Shown piece after piece: positions 1-8,930 of a stretch of DNA of 64,000 nt (its first letter is position 1; each line of letters opens with the position of its first letter). This stretch comes from Lachnospiraceae bacterium (GTDB lineage: Bacteria; Bacillota; Clostridia; Lachnospirales; Lachnospiraceae), in NCBI GenBank assembly GCA_015056765.1, contig SVFQ01000003.1, forward strand, positions 146,659 through 210,658, written 5' to 3'. The notes beneath the pieces are model-generated. The model was not told where the DNA came from, ran no database searches, and saw only the letters and a list, made by a program, of their open reading frames with translations. The position numbers and the translations under genes were made by a program.

Positions 1-1443
1 GACTACATCAAGAAAGGTATGTTGGAAGACCACAACGTAGAAGTAGAATTTGTAGCTGTTCCACGTTGGACAGAGACAGAAGAAATCAACAACCTGCTTG
101 CATCTGGTGGTGCACCGGATATCTGTCTGACATACTCTTATCCAACTATCCAGACTTATGCCAACATGGGTGGTGTACTGGATATGAAACCACTTCTTGA
201 TCAGTATAGCGGTGAACTGACCAACTTACAGAACTGGCTTGGCGATACCAATATCTATTGGGATTTGGATGATGAAAAAGGTACCTTATGGGCTATCGAA
301 GGTAAAAGAGCAAACTCCAGAAGAATCCTTACATTCATGAGAAAAGACTGGCTTGATACTTTAGGTCTGGAAGAGCCTAAGACACAGGAAGAGTTCTACA
401 ATGCAATTTGCGCATTTAGAGACAATGCTGATAAACTTCTTGGCGCTGATGCAGACAAGATGGTTCCATTCTCCGTATCCTATGACGTAGGTTGGAGAGC
501 TGCCCTTTTAATCGAATCTCAGATGGATCCTGACATCACAGATAAAGAGTTCTACATCAATGGCTTTGATGATCGTAAACTGACTCAGAACGGTACCAAA
601 GAAGCTATGAGAATTCTGAACAAATGGTATAACGAAGGTCTTCTTTGGAATGACTTCGCATTATACACAGCAGGCGATTCCACAGAAGATGACATGATGA
701 AAGCCGGCTATGTAGGTGCATTCCAGCACAACTGGGATTATCCTTTCAGAAATGGCGAAGATTCCATCCAGGCAAATCTGCAGAGACTGATTGGACCTGA
801 AGCAAAATACGTAGCAGTAGACTGCTTCGAAAACAGCAAGGGTGAAACTCTGAAATATGTTGACTCCACCGCTGGTGATAGAAAGATTTTCTTCCCATCC
901 ACCAACGATGAACCTTTAGCTTCTTTACTGTACTTAGACTGGATTTCTCAGCCAGAACACATCCAGTACTTACAGATTGGTGATGAAGGTGTAACACACA
1001 AAACTTTGGATGATGGTGCTATTGAAGTCATGGCAGCTACAGGAGATCCAATTATGAACTCCGGTAACAACATTGACTACACCATCACTTGCAACGGTTT
1101 AAACCTTGTAGACAGCAACCTGACAAAACTTTCTGCTGCCCACAGCTATGCACCAGCAGATGCAGCTGACGTACAGCAAGCAATTGATTACGCAGATACC
1201 TGCAACAAAGTAGCAAAGAACGTAAAAGTTCCTGAAATCAAAGCAGAAGACGGTATGGGTGAAGCATTATCTTCTAAGAGAGACGTGGTTTACGATACTG
1301 CCTTAGTAGCAAAACCTGATCAGTTCGACGCAGTTTGGGATGAAGCAATCGCTGATTACCTTGCATCCGGCGGACAGGCTATTATGGATGAGCGTAAAGC
1401 TGCATTCGAAGCAAAATACGGTTCTTCTACATCTGTAGAATAA
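1..1443 (+). CDS. ABC sugar solute-binding protein (5' truncated by window edge)
   Basis: The reading frame is open from base 1, so the signal peptide and lipobox lie outside the window; 480 codons remain. The sequence looks like a family 1 / LplA-type extracellular solute-binding protein for oligosaccharides: an early segment with SGGAPDICLTYS, a long mixed alpha/beta body rich in Trp and Tyr, and a late segment near the end with ADYLASGGQAIMDERKAAF. Codon choice is strongly biased, as expected for an abundant binding protein. The permease genes would lie upstream. Directly downstream are the hexuronate pathway and GH115, so the likely ligand is a glucuronic-acid-substituted xylo-oligosaccharide; that is inference from context. 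Family call is solid, ligand is not proven. Confidence 0.85.
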   Translation, partial: DYIKKGMLEDHNVEVEFVAVPRWTETEEINNLLASGGAPDICLTYSYPTIQTYANMGGVLDMKPLLDQYSGELTNLQNWLGDTNIYWDLDDEKGTLWAIEGKRANSRRILTFMRKDWLDTLGLEEPKTQEEFYNAICAFRDNADKLLGADADKMVPFSVSYDVGWRAALLIESQMDPDITDKEFYINGFDDRKLTQNGTKEAMRILNKWYNEGLLWNDFALYTAGDSTEDDMMKAGYVGAFQHNWDYPFRNGEDSIQANLQRLIGPEAKYVAVDCFENSKGETLKYVDSTAGDRKIFFPSTNDEPLASLLYLDWISQPEHIQYLQIGDEGVTHKTLDDGAIEVMAATGDPIMNSGNNIDYTITCNGLNLVDSNLTKLSAAHSYAPADAADVQQAIDYADTCNKVAKNVKVPEIKAEDGMGEALSSKRDVVYDTALVAKPDQFDAVWDEAIADYLASGGQAIMDERKAAFEAKYGSSTSVE

Positions 1444-1455
1444 TATTACCTATTA

Positions 1456-1489
1456 AAGACGCTCCGTCTTTCCATGGATGGGGCGTCTT
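1456..1489 (+). terminator. Hairpin after binding-protein gene, no T-tract
   Basis: AAGACGCTCC (1456-1465) pairs with GGGGCGTCTT (1480-1489), ten pairs including one G-U. The following bases are ACTATAAAAAAG, not a run of T. It is therefore more likely an mRNA-stabilising or partial-termination hairpin that keeps the binding-protein transcript in excess over the downstream enzymes than a full terminator. Confidence 0.6.
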
Positions 1490-1522
1490 ACTATAAAAAA
1501 GAAAAACAGGAGAGTAGCTATC

Positions 1523-2596
1523 ATGGAAATGACGCTTCGCTGGTTCGGAAGCCAGTTTGACACAGTAACCTTAAAACAAATTCGTCAGATTCCCGGTGTT
1601 ACCGGTGTCATCACAACTTTATATGATACAACCCCGGGGGAAGTGTGGACGAGAGAAAAAATCAGAGCTTTGAAAGAGGAAGTAGAAGCATCGGGACTGC
1701 ATATATCCGGCATCGAATCCGTCAACATTCATGATGCAATCAAAATCGGTAGCGAAGACCGTGACCTGTATATCGACAATTATATCGAAACCCTCAAAAA
1801 CTTAGGGGAAGAGGATATCCACCTGGTATGCTATAATTTCATGCCGGTATTTGACTGGACCAGAACGGAACTTGCAAGAGTTCGCCCGGATGGTTCCACG
1901 GTACTTGCCTATACGCAAGAAGCTATCGATGCACTAGATCCGGAGAAAATGTTTGCATCCATCAGCGGAGATGCCAATGGGGCTATCCTTCCGGGATGGG
2001 AACCGGAGCGTATGGCAAAAATCAAAGAGCTTTTTGCACTTTATAAAGACGTAGACGATGAGAAATTATTTGCGAATTTGAAATACTTCTTAGAGCGTAT
2101 CATGCCGGTGTGCGATGCGTATAATATAAATATGGCCATTCATCCGGATGATCCGGCTTGGTCCGTATTTGGACTGCCTCGTATCATTATCAATCTGGAA
2201 AACATTCAGAGGATGATGAAGATGGTAGATAATCCACATAATGGTGTGACTTTCTGCGCCGGGTCCTATGGTACCAACAGAGAAAATGATTTACCTACCA
2301 TGATACGTGCACTAAAGGGCAGAATTCATTTTGCTCATGTGAGAAATCTGAAATTCCATTCAGATGATAACTTTGAAGAAGCAGCGCATTTGTCTTCGGA
2401 CGGTGATTTCGATATGTATGAAATCATGAAAGCGCTATATGATATAGAATTTGAAGGTCCCATCAGACCGGATCACGGTCGTATGATTTGGGACGAGGTG
2501 GCAATGCCGGGGTACGGACTTTATGATAGAGCCTTAGGCGCCACTTATCTAAATGGCTTATGGGAAGCCATCGACAAATCTCAGAAAAGAGGTTAG
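1523..2596 (+). CDS. uxuA: Mannonate dehydratase
   Basis: Dehydrates D-mannonate to 2-keto-3-deoxy-D-gluconate (KDG) in the cytoplasm. The product is 357 residues and opens with MEMTLRWFGSQFD, the characteristic UxuA start. The fold is a xylose-isomerase-like TIM barrel; the segments AIHPDDPAWSVFGLPRI, VTFCAGSYG and FAHVRN carry the expected metal and substrate residues. An in-frame start at 1478 exists, but the extra 15 residues are lysine-rich and unrelated to the family, while ATG 1523 has AGGAGAG about 10 bases upstream. It is the first enzyme gene after the binding protein, and six bases separate it from uxuB, so the two are surely co-transcribed. Confidence 0.95.
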   Translation: MEMTLRWFGSQFDTVTLKQIRQIPGVTGVITTLYDTTPGEVWTREKIRALKEEVEASGLHISGIESVNIHDAIKIGSEDRDLYIDNYIETLKNLGEEDIHLVCYNFMPVFDWTRTELARVRPDGSTVLAYTQEAIDALDPEKMFASISGDANGAILPGWEPERMAKIKELFALYKDVDDEKLFANLKYFLERIMPVCDAYNINMAIHPDDPAWSVFGLPRIIINLENIQRMMKMVDNPHNGVTFCAGSYGTNRENDLPTMIRALKGRIHFAHVRNLKFHSDDNFEEAAHLSSDGDFDMYEIMKALYDIEFEGPIRPDHGRMIWDEVAMPGYGLYDRALGATYLNGLWEAIDKSQKRG

Positions 2597-2602
2597 AAAG
2601 AA

Positions 2603-4105
2603 ATGCTAGCATTAAATAAAGAGGGACTTAAAGATACAGCAGCTTGGCAGAAAAAAGGCTATGCTCTTCCTACCTTTGACAGAGAAGCTGTTAGTAAGCG
2701 GACAAAAGAAAATCCTACCTGGATTCATTTTGGAGCAGGTAATATCTTTCGTGCTTTTCAGGCAAATGTGTGCCAAACCCTGTTAAACCAGGGGGTATTA
2801 GACACGGGCCTTATCGTAGCAGAGGGCTATGATTATGAGATTCTGGAAAGCTATAACAGACCCCATGATGAATTCAGCATTCTGGTTACTTTAAAGGCAG
2901 ACGGAACAGTAGAAAAAACGGTAGTTGGTTCCGTAATGGAATCTTGTATGTTAGACGAAGAGAACGAAACAGAAATCGCCAGGTTACGAGAAATCTTCAG
3001 AGCTCCGTCCCTGCAGATGGTGAGCTTTACCATTACAGAAAAGGGCTACAAGACTGCTGCTTATATGAAAAAGGTGACAGGACTTTTGCTGGAAAGATAT
3101 AAAGCAGGTGCTTTGCCGGTAGCCATGGTAAGCATGGATAACTGCAGCCACAACGGAGACAAGTTAAAAGAAGCATGCCTTTTGATGGCAAAGGATTTCC
3201 TGACACAGGGCCTTTGTGATCAGGGCTTTATAGACTATTTAGAGAATGGAGAGAAGGTATCCTTCCCGCTGTCCATGATAGATAAAATCACCCCCAGACC
3301 GGATGACAAAATCAAAGAGATGCTGATCGCGGATGGGGTAGCAGATATGGAACCTGTTATCACAAAGAAAAATACCTATGTGGCACCTTTTGTAAACGCG
3401 GAAGAGACGGAATATCTGGTCATCGAAGATCTGTTTCCAAATGGTAGACCTGCACTGGAAAAAGGCGGTATCTACTTTACGGACCGTGAAACCGTAGATC
3501 GTACAGAGAAAATGAAGGTTTGTACATGCCTGAATCCTTTGCACACGGCACTGGCTATCTTTGGATGCCTTCTAGGGTATACCACCATCCATGATGAAAT
3601 GGAAGATGAGACATTAAAGAAGCTTGTGACCAAATTAGGACATGAGGAAGGTATGCCGGTAGTGGTAAATCCAGGCATTATCAAGCCGGAAGACTTCTTA
3701 GAAGCCGTATTGACGAAACGTTTGCCCAATCCTTTTATGCCGGATACACCACAGCGTATCGCCTGTGATACTTCTCAGAAACTGGCCATTCGTTTCGGGG
3801 AAACCATAAAAGCATATCGAGCTCGTAATGACCTCTCCACAGAGAGTCTTACCTTAATTCCTGTTGTATTTGCCGGGTATTTGCGATATCTGCAGGGCAT
3901 CGATGATAAGGGCAATGCATTTGAGCAGAGTCCAGATCCATTATTGGAGGAATTAAAGGCATTATCTCCGGAAGACGTGTTGCATCGTCAGGATGTGTTC
4001 CTGGTGGATTTGTTTGCTGATTCTATGGGACAGCGCTGTCTGGATCTTTTTCATCAGATGCAGGGAGCAGGAAACGTACGAAAGACATTGGAGGGGTTAG
4101 TATGA
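2603..4105 (+). CDS. uxuB: D-fructuronate reductase (mannonate oxidoreductase)
   Basis: A 500-residue member of the mannitol dehydrogenase family that interconverts D-fructuronate and D-mannonate with NAD(H). The N-terminal Rossmann segment has IHFGAGNIFRAFQA (about residues 47-60), and the C-terminal helical domain has the family run CLNPLHTALAIFGCLLGY around residue 310. Its place between mannonate dehydratase and KDPG aldolase fixes the substrate as fructuronate rather than mannitol or tagaturonate. The stop codon overlaps the next start in ATGA, so translation is probably coupled to kdgA. Confidence 0.92.
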   Translation: MLALNKEGLKDTAAWQKKGYALPTFDREAVSKRTKENPTWIHFGAGNIFRAFQANVCQTLLNQGVLDTGLIVAEGYDYEILESYNRPHDEFSILVTLKADGTVEKTVVGSVMESCMLDEENETEIARLREIFRAPSLQMVSFTITEKGYKTAAYMKKVTGLLLERYKAGALPVAMVSMDNCSHNGDKLKEACLLMAKDFLTQGLCDQGFIDYLENGEKVSFPLSMIDKITPRPDDKIKEMLIADGVADMEPVITKKNTYVAPFVNAEETEYLVIEDLFPNGRPALEKGGIYFTDRETVDRTEKMKVCTCLNPLHTALAIFGCLLGYTTIHDEMEDETLKKLVTKLGHEEGMPVVVNPGIIKPEDFLEAVLTKRLPNPFMPDTPQRIACDTSQKLAIRFGETIKAYRARNDLSTESLTLIPVVFAGYLRYLQGIDDKGNAFEQSPDPLLEELKALSPEDVLHRQDVFLVDLFADSMGQRCLDLFHQMQGAGNVRKTLEGLV

Positions 4106-4740
4106 ATACAGTGATTGAACAGCTGGGAAGCTTTGGGATAGTTCCGGTTGTAGTGTTAGAGTCTGCAGAATCTGCAGAACCTTTGGCAGATGCCCTTTGC
4201 GAAGCAGGACTTGCTTGTGCAGAGGTGACATTCCGTACAGAAGCGGCGGAAGAATCCATTAGACGTATGGTAGAGGCGCATCCGGAGATGGTAGTAGGGG
4301 CTGGAACTGTCCTCACCATCGACCAGGTGGAAAGAGCCGTACAGGCAGGAGCGAAATTCATTGTGGCTCCCGGCTTTGACTCGGAAATCGTTGACTATTG
4401 TTTAGAGAAAGATATCCCGGTAGTACCGGGGTGCATCACGCCATCTGAAGTGGCACAGTGTGTGAAAAGAGGCCTTGAGGTGCTGAAGTTCTTCCCGGCA
4501 GAGCAAGCCGGTGGACTTGCTATGCTAAAGGCGATGGCAGCTCCCTATACTTCCGTAAGATTTATGCCTACCGGTGGCATTTCCACCGCCAATTTGGCAG
4601 ATTATCTGGGCTTTCAGAAGATTCTGTGTTGCGGTGGCAGCTGGATGGTAAAGGCAGATATGATCGAAAAGGGTGATTTTGACTCTATCAAAGCAAAAAC
4701 AAAAGAAGCAGTAGAAATCGTTAGGAGGGTAAGAGCATGA
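4102..4740 (+). CDS. kdgA: 2-keto-3-deoxy-6-phosphogluconate aldolase
   Basis: Cleaves KDPG to pyruvate and glyceraldehyde 3-phosphate, the last step of the hexuronate route. At 212 residues it is the normal length for this class I TIM-barrel aldolase. The expected residues are visible: Glu41 and Arg45 in AEVTFRTEAAE, and the Schiff-base Lys129 in LKFFPAEQAGG; MPTGGIS near residue 155 is the phosphate-binding loop. It overlaps both neighbours by four bases (ATGA at each end), which points to tight translational coupling of uxuB-kdgA-kdgK. Start ATG 4102 follows GGAGGGG. Confidence 0.94.
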   Translation: MNTVIEQLGSFGIVPVVVLESAESAEPLADALCEAGLACAEVTFRTEAAEESIRRMVEAHPEMVVGAGTVLTIDQVERAVQAGAKFIVAPGFDSEIVDYCLEKDIPVVPGCITPSEVAQCVKRGLEVLKFFPAEQAGGLAMLKAMAAPYTSVRFMPTGGISTANLADYLGFQKILCCGGSWMVKADMIEKGDFDSIKAKTKEAVEIVRRVRA

Positions 4741-5768
4741 AAAAAGTAGTAACCATGGGAGAAATCATGCTTAGACTCTCTACACCGAATCACGAGAGAC
4801 TGATTCAGGCAGATGAGTTTGACGTATGCTATGGTGGCGGAGAAGCCAATGTAGCAGTTTCTCTTTCCAATTACGGATATGAAACAGAATTTGTGACAGC
4901 ACTTCCGGAGCATGCTATGGGAGATTGTGCTATAGCAGCTTTGCGTAAATATGGAGTAGGCACCCATCACATTGCAAGATGTGGTGAGAGACTTGGCATT
5001 TATTATTTAGAGTCCGGTTCTGCCATGAGACCAAGTAATGTGATCTATGACAGGGCAGGCAGCTCCATGGCCACAGCTTCAGGAGCAGACTTTGATTTTG
5101 ATGCGATTTTCCGGGATGCAGATCACTTCCACTTTACAGGCATTACCCCTGCTATCAGTGATGCAGCAGCAAAGCTGACAAAAGAAGCGCTGATTGCTGC
5201 CAAAAAGCATGGCGTGACCGTATCCGTAGATTTAAACTTTAGAAAGAAACTTTGGAGCAGCGAAAAAGCCAAAGAAGTGATGACCGATTTGATGCAGTAT
5301 GTGGATATCTGCATCGGCAACGAAGAGGATGCAGAAAAGGTACTGGGCTTCAAAGCAGCCAATAGTAATGTAGAAAAAGGGGAACTGAACCTAGCAGGTT
5401 ATGAAGAAATCTTTAAACAGATGGTAGAAAAGTTCCACTTTAAATATGTGGTATCTTCTTTGCGTCAGTCTATTTCTGCTTCCAATAATGGCTGGAGTGC
5501 GTGTATCATGGATGGAGAGAGTGGAAAGTTTTATCACTCCAAGACCTATTCCATTACACCGATAGTAGACCGTGTAGGTGGTGGAGACAGCTTCGCGGCA
5601 GGATTGCTTTGTGGCTTATTAGATGAAAAATCAATGGAAGACGCGCTGGAATTTGCAGTAGCGGCTTCTGCATTAAAACATACGATTCCCGGTGACTTTA
5701 ACCATGTGACCCGTGCAGAGGTAGAGAACCTGGCTGGTGGAGATGGCTCGGGAAGAGTACAGAGATAA
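4737..5768 (+). CDS. kdgK: 2-keto-3-deoxygluconate kinase (PfkB family)
   Basis: Phosphorylates KDG to KDPG with ATP. The 343-residue protein has the PfkB/ribokinase signatures: the N-terminal substrate segment CYGGGEANVAVSLSNYG (about residues 31-47) and the C-terminal PIVDRVGGGDSFAAGL, in which the Asp of GGGD is the catalytic base. AGGAGG sits just before the start, inside the end of kdgA. Position directly after the KDPG aldolase gene makes KDG the clear substrate. The last residues (GGDGSGRVQR) are a short, probably disordered tail. Confidence 0.93.
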   Translation: MKKVVTMGEIMLRLSTPNHERLIQADEFDVCYGGGEANVAVSLSNYGYETEFVTALPEHAMGDCAIAALRKYGVGTHHIARCGERLGIYYLESGSAMRPSNVIYDRAGSSMATASGADFDFDAIFRDADHFHFTGITPAISDAAAKLTKEALIAAKKHGVTVSVDLNFRKKLWSSEKAKEVMTDLMQYVDICIGNEEDAEKVLGFKAANSNVEKGELNLAGYEEIFKQMVEKFHFKYVVSSLRQSISASNNGWSACIMDGESGKFYHSKTYSITPIVDRVGGGDSFAAGLLCGLLDEKSMEDALEFAVAASALKHTIPGDFNHVTRAEVENLAGGDGSGRVQR

Positions 5769-5780
5769 AAGAGGAATGTA

Positions 5781-7196
5781 ATGCGTCAGTTTTTAGATGA
5801 AGATTTCATGCTTTCAAACAAAACGGCATCCAGGCTGTATCATGCCTATGCGGATGTAAAGAAAGTGCCGATTATTGATTACCATTGTCATATTCCGGTG
5901 GAAGAAATATGGGAAGATAAAAAGTTTCGAAATATGACGGAACTATGGCTGTCTGCAGATCACTATAAGTGGAGACAGATGCGCGTGTGTGGCATTCCGG
6001 AGAAGTATATTACCGGGGATGGCTCAGATTACGAGAAATTCGAGGCCTTTGCCTCTATTATGCCAAAACTTTTGGGCAATCCTTTGTATCACTGGTCTCA
6101 TCTGGAACTAAAGCGGTACTTTGGCATTAAGGAAACCTTAGGTCCGGATACGGCAGAAGAAATCTGGAATCGTTGTAATGAGATACTTTCCGATTCTTCT
6201 TTTTCTGCCAGAGGCCTGATTAAGCGCTCCAATGTGGCATTGATTTGTACCACAGATGATCCGTTGGATGACTTGCATTGTCACGAGAAACTGGCAGAGG
6301 ATACTACTTTCGATACGGTGGTATTGCCGGCGTTCCGTCCGGATGAGGTACTCGCTCTTTACAAGCATTCCTGGAACTCCTATATCGATAAACTGGCGGC
6401 TGCAGCAGAAGTGGAGATTGATTCCATAGACGCACTGTTAGAGGCCTTAGAGAAACGAATTGATTATTTCGTAGCCAGAGGTTGTAAGGTATCGGATCAT
6501 GGACTTTTCGATGCCAGATTCGAAGCCTGCACGCAGGCAGAAGCAGAAGCGATTTTCCAGAAATGCAGAAGAGGGGAAAACGCTACGGTGATGGACTGCA
6601 AACAGTTTGACTCTTATATGCTGATCAAACTGGCGAAGATGTATCATGATAGAGATATGGTGATGCAGCTGCATTTCGGTGTAGTGAGAGATACCAATAC
6701 CATGGCCTTTATGAAAATGGGCATCAATACCGGTTTCGACTCTATGCACAATGAAACGTATACAAGACCTCTATTAAAGCTTTTGGACGCCATGAACGTG
6801 GGCGAGGGCTTGCCAAAGACCATCCTGTATTCTCTGAATCCTATCGACAATGCGGCTATAGACTGTGTCATTGGTTGTTTTGCTGAAGAAGGGATAAAAG
6901 GTAAGATACAGCATGGTAGCGCCTGGTGGTTTAATGATCATATGGAAGGTATGGAAAGTCAGTTAAAGAGTTATGCCGCTTTATCAACTCTTGGCAATCA
7001 TATCGGAATGCTGACAGATTCCAGATCACTTTTGTCCTACACCAGACATGAGTATTTCCGCCGAATTTTGTGTAATTATATCGGTTCTTATGTGGAAAAT
7101 GGTATGTATCCGGAGGAGGACCGTTATTTAGAAGAAATGATACGTGGCATTAGCTTTGAAAATGCCAATACCTATTTTGGATTTGGATTAGAATAA
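5781..7196 (+). CDS. uxaC: Glucuronate isomerase
   Basis: Isomerises D-glucuronate to D-fructuronate, the entry step of the pathway. The 471-residue product has the uronate isomerase hallmarks of the amidohydrolase fold: the metal motif DYHCHIP at residues 33-39 (HxH) and conserved segments MQLHFGVVRDTN and GSAWWFNDHMEGMESQL. It lies 12 bases after kdgK with a GAGG ribosome site. Galacturonate-specific genes (tagaturonate reductase, altronate dehydratase) are absent, so the set is a glucuronate-only route, consistent with the GH115 enzyme downstream. Confidence 0.95.
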   Translation: MRQFLDEDFMLSNKTASRLYHAYADVKKVPIIDYHCHIPVEEIWEDKKFRNMTELWLSADHYKWRQMRVCGIPEKYITGDGSDYEKFEAFASIMPKLLGNPLYHWSHLELKRYFGIKETLGPDTAEEIWNRCNEILSDSSFSARGLIKRSNVALICTTDDPLDDLHCHEKLAEDTTFDTVVLPAFRPDEVLALYKHSWNSYIDKLAAAAEVEIDSIDALLEALEKRIDYFVARGCKVSDHGLFDARFEACTQAEAEAIFQKCRRGENATVMDCKQFDSYMLIKLAKMYHDRDMVMQLHFGVVRDTNTMAFMKMGINTGFDSMHNETYTRPLLKLLDAMNVGEGLPKTILYSLNPIDNAAIDCVIGCFAEEGIKGKIQHGSAWWFNDHMEGMESQLKSYAALSTLGNHIGMLTDSRSLLSYTRHEYFRRILCNYIGSYVENGMYPEEDRYLEEMIRGISFENANTYFGFGLE

Positions 7197-7214
7197 TAAA
7201 AAAGAGGGTAAGAC

Positions 7215-8909
7215 ATGAAAACAGTAAAGGCGCCAACAGATCCAGAGAAGAACAGACCTTATTTTTATATCATTAAGGACAAGGAAATTTTTAGTGCAAA
7301 GGCTGAGGATGGCACCGGAGTGTGCTTCTTATATCAAAGTGATGGAAGATTAAAAAGCAGCGCAGACTTTGTGGGTAATGTAAAAGACCAAAGTCAAATC
7401 GAGATGCTTGGAACGGTAGAAGGCTTCCGCAAACTGGTACACTCTGTGGGTATTTCTATGGAGTGCGAGAATCAGGAAGAACTGAAATTTGTGTTCCAGA
7501 TGTATGGTAAGAAGGATTTATATGGTGGTGGTGCAAACCTCGTAGCAACTGTAAAAGCTGACGGAAGTGAGCATCGCATTTACTTAAAAGATGTGGACTG
7601 GCAGGAAGATGATGACGTGCCGGGACAGATTCGTATTCATTTTCCAAAACCGGAACAGACGGCGTATTTAAATGTGCGCTTTTATTTAAACGACGGCTTT
7701 GAAGGTCCGGAGCAGATAGAAGCAAAGCCGGTGGATACTTCGTCAGCAGCGTACAAAGCCATGATTCAGAAGTCTCTGATGCAGGTGGGAAATGCAGCCA
7801 GACTGCAGAAGATGGCAGAAAAAGCAAAACGTGGGGAAGATGTGACCATTGCTTACATCGGTGGATCCATTACGCAGGGCGCCGGCGCCACACCAATCAA
7901 CACCATGTGCTATGCCTACCAGTCTTTCTTAAAACTGAAAAAGCTTTTGGGAGATGGAGAGAATATCCATTATATCAAAGCAGGGGTAGGCGGTACCCCT
8001 TCTGAACTGGGAATGCTGCGCTTTAATCGGGATGTACTGGAGTATGATAAAAACAGACCGGACCTGGTAATTGTAGAATTTGCCGTAAATGATGAAGGAG
8101 ACGAAACAGAAGGCGTATGCTTTGAAAGTTTAGTGCGTAAGATTTTAGCACTGCCTTATGAACCTGCAGTACTTCTGTTATTCTCCGTGTTTGCCAGTGA
8201 TTATAATTTGCAGGACCGTCTAAAACCTGTGGGAGAGCGCTATGACCTTCCGATGGTGAGCTTAAAGAATGCGGTAACCCCTCAATTCTATGATAGAGAA
8301 ACCCGTATTATGACCAAGAGTCAGTATTTCTACGATGTGTTTCATCCTACGAATTTGGGTCACCAGGTGATGGCAGACTGTATCGTATATGCAGTGAAGA
8401 AGGCATTAGAGAAAGAAAAAGAGGCAGATACATTAGACCTTTCTTTGGCACCGGCAATCGGAAATACCTTTGACAAGGTGCTTTTATTGGATAAGAAAGA
8501 CAACACCGACTTAGCTACCATAGAAGAGGGCGGATTCACCCTGACAGATACAGTACTTCAGTCCGTTGAGAGAAATATGGATTTAACTGTATCACCACAG
8601 TTCCCTTATAACTGGATGTATGATGGTAAGACCTGTGAGCATAAGCCTTTCCGTATGGAAATCGACTGCAAAGCCCTGGTGCTGATTATGAAGGATTCCG
8701 GAGAAATAGATGCTGCTACAGCAAAGGTATATGTAGATGGCAAGTTTGTCCGGGATTTAGATCCGTATATCAACAGATGGTGTCACTGCAATCCGCTCAT
8801 CGTGGTGGATGAAAAAGAAACAGCCCATCATGTGGTAGAAGTGGTAGTGGACGAAGATCCTATTCGTACAGCCTTTACCATATTAGGATTTGGTGTTGTG
8901 AAAGAATAG
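7215..8909 (+). CDS. SGNH/GDSL carbohydrate esterase, multidomain
   Basis: A 564-residue cytoplasmic protein with no signal peptide. A beta-rich N-terminal domain (about 1-175) precedes an SGNH hydrolase domain (about 205-395) and a beta-sandwich C-terminal domain (about 410-564). Catalytic blocks are all present: Ser218 in YIGGSITQG, Gly259/260 in AGVGGTP, Asn292 in EFAVNDE, Asp374 and His377 in YDVFHPTNLGH. Lying between uxaC and GH115 it probably removes acetyl groups from imported xylo-oligosaccharides, or another ester from the uronate side chain. The family is certain, the ester cleaved is inference. Start ATG 7215 follows AGAGGG. Confidence 0.82.
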   Translation: MKTVKAPTDPEKNRPYFYIIKDKEIFSAKAEDGTGVCFLYQSDGRLKSSADFVGNVKDQSQIEMLGTVEGFRKLVHSVGISMECENQEELKFVFQMYGKKDLYGGGANLVATVKADGSEHRIYLKDVDWQEDDDVPGQIRIHFPKPEQTAYLNVRFYLNDGFEGPEQIEAKPVDTSSAAYKAMIQKSLMQVGNAARLQKMAEKAKRGEDVTIAYIGGSITQGAGATPINTMCYAYQSFLKLKKLLGDGENIHYIKAGVGGTPSELGMLRFNRDVLEYDKNRPDLVIVEFAVNDEGDETEGVCFESLVRKILALPYEPAVLLLFSVFASDYNLQDRLKPVGERYDLPMVSLKNAVTPQFYDRETRIMTKSQYFYDVFHPTNLGHQVMADCIVYAVKKALEKEKEADTLDLSLAPAIGNTFDKVLLLDKKDNTDLATIEEGGFTLTDTVLQSVERNMDLTVSPQFPYNWMYDGKTCEHKPFRMEIDCKALVLIMKDSGEIDAATAKVYVDGKFVRDLDPYINRWCHCNPLIVVDEKETAHHVVEVVVDEDPIRTAFTILGFGVVKE

Positions 8910-8930
8910 AATGTCCAAAGGATGATGACT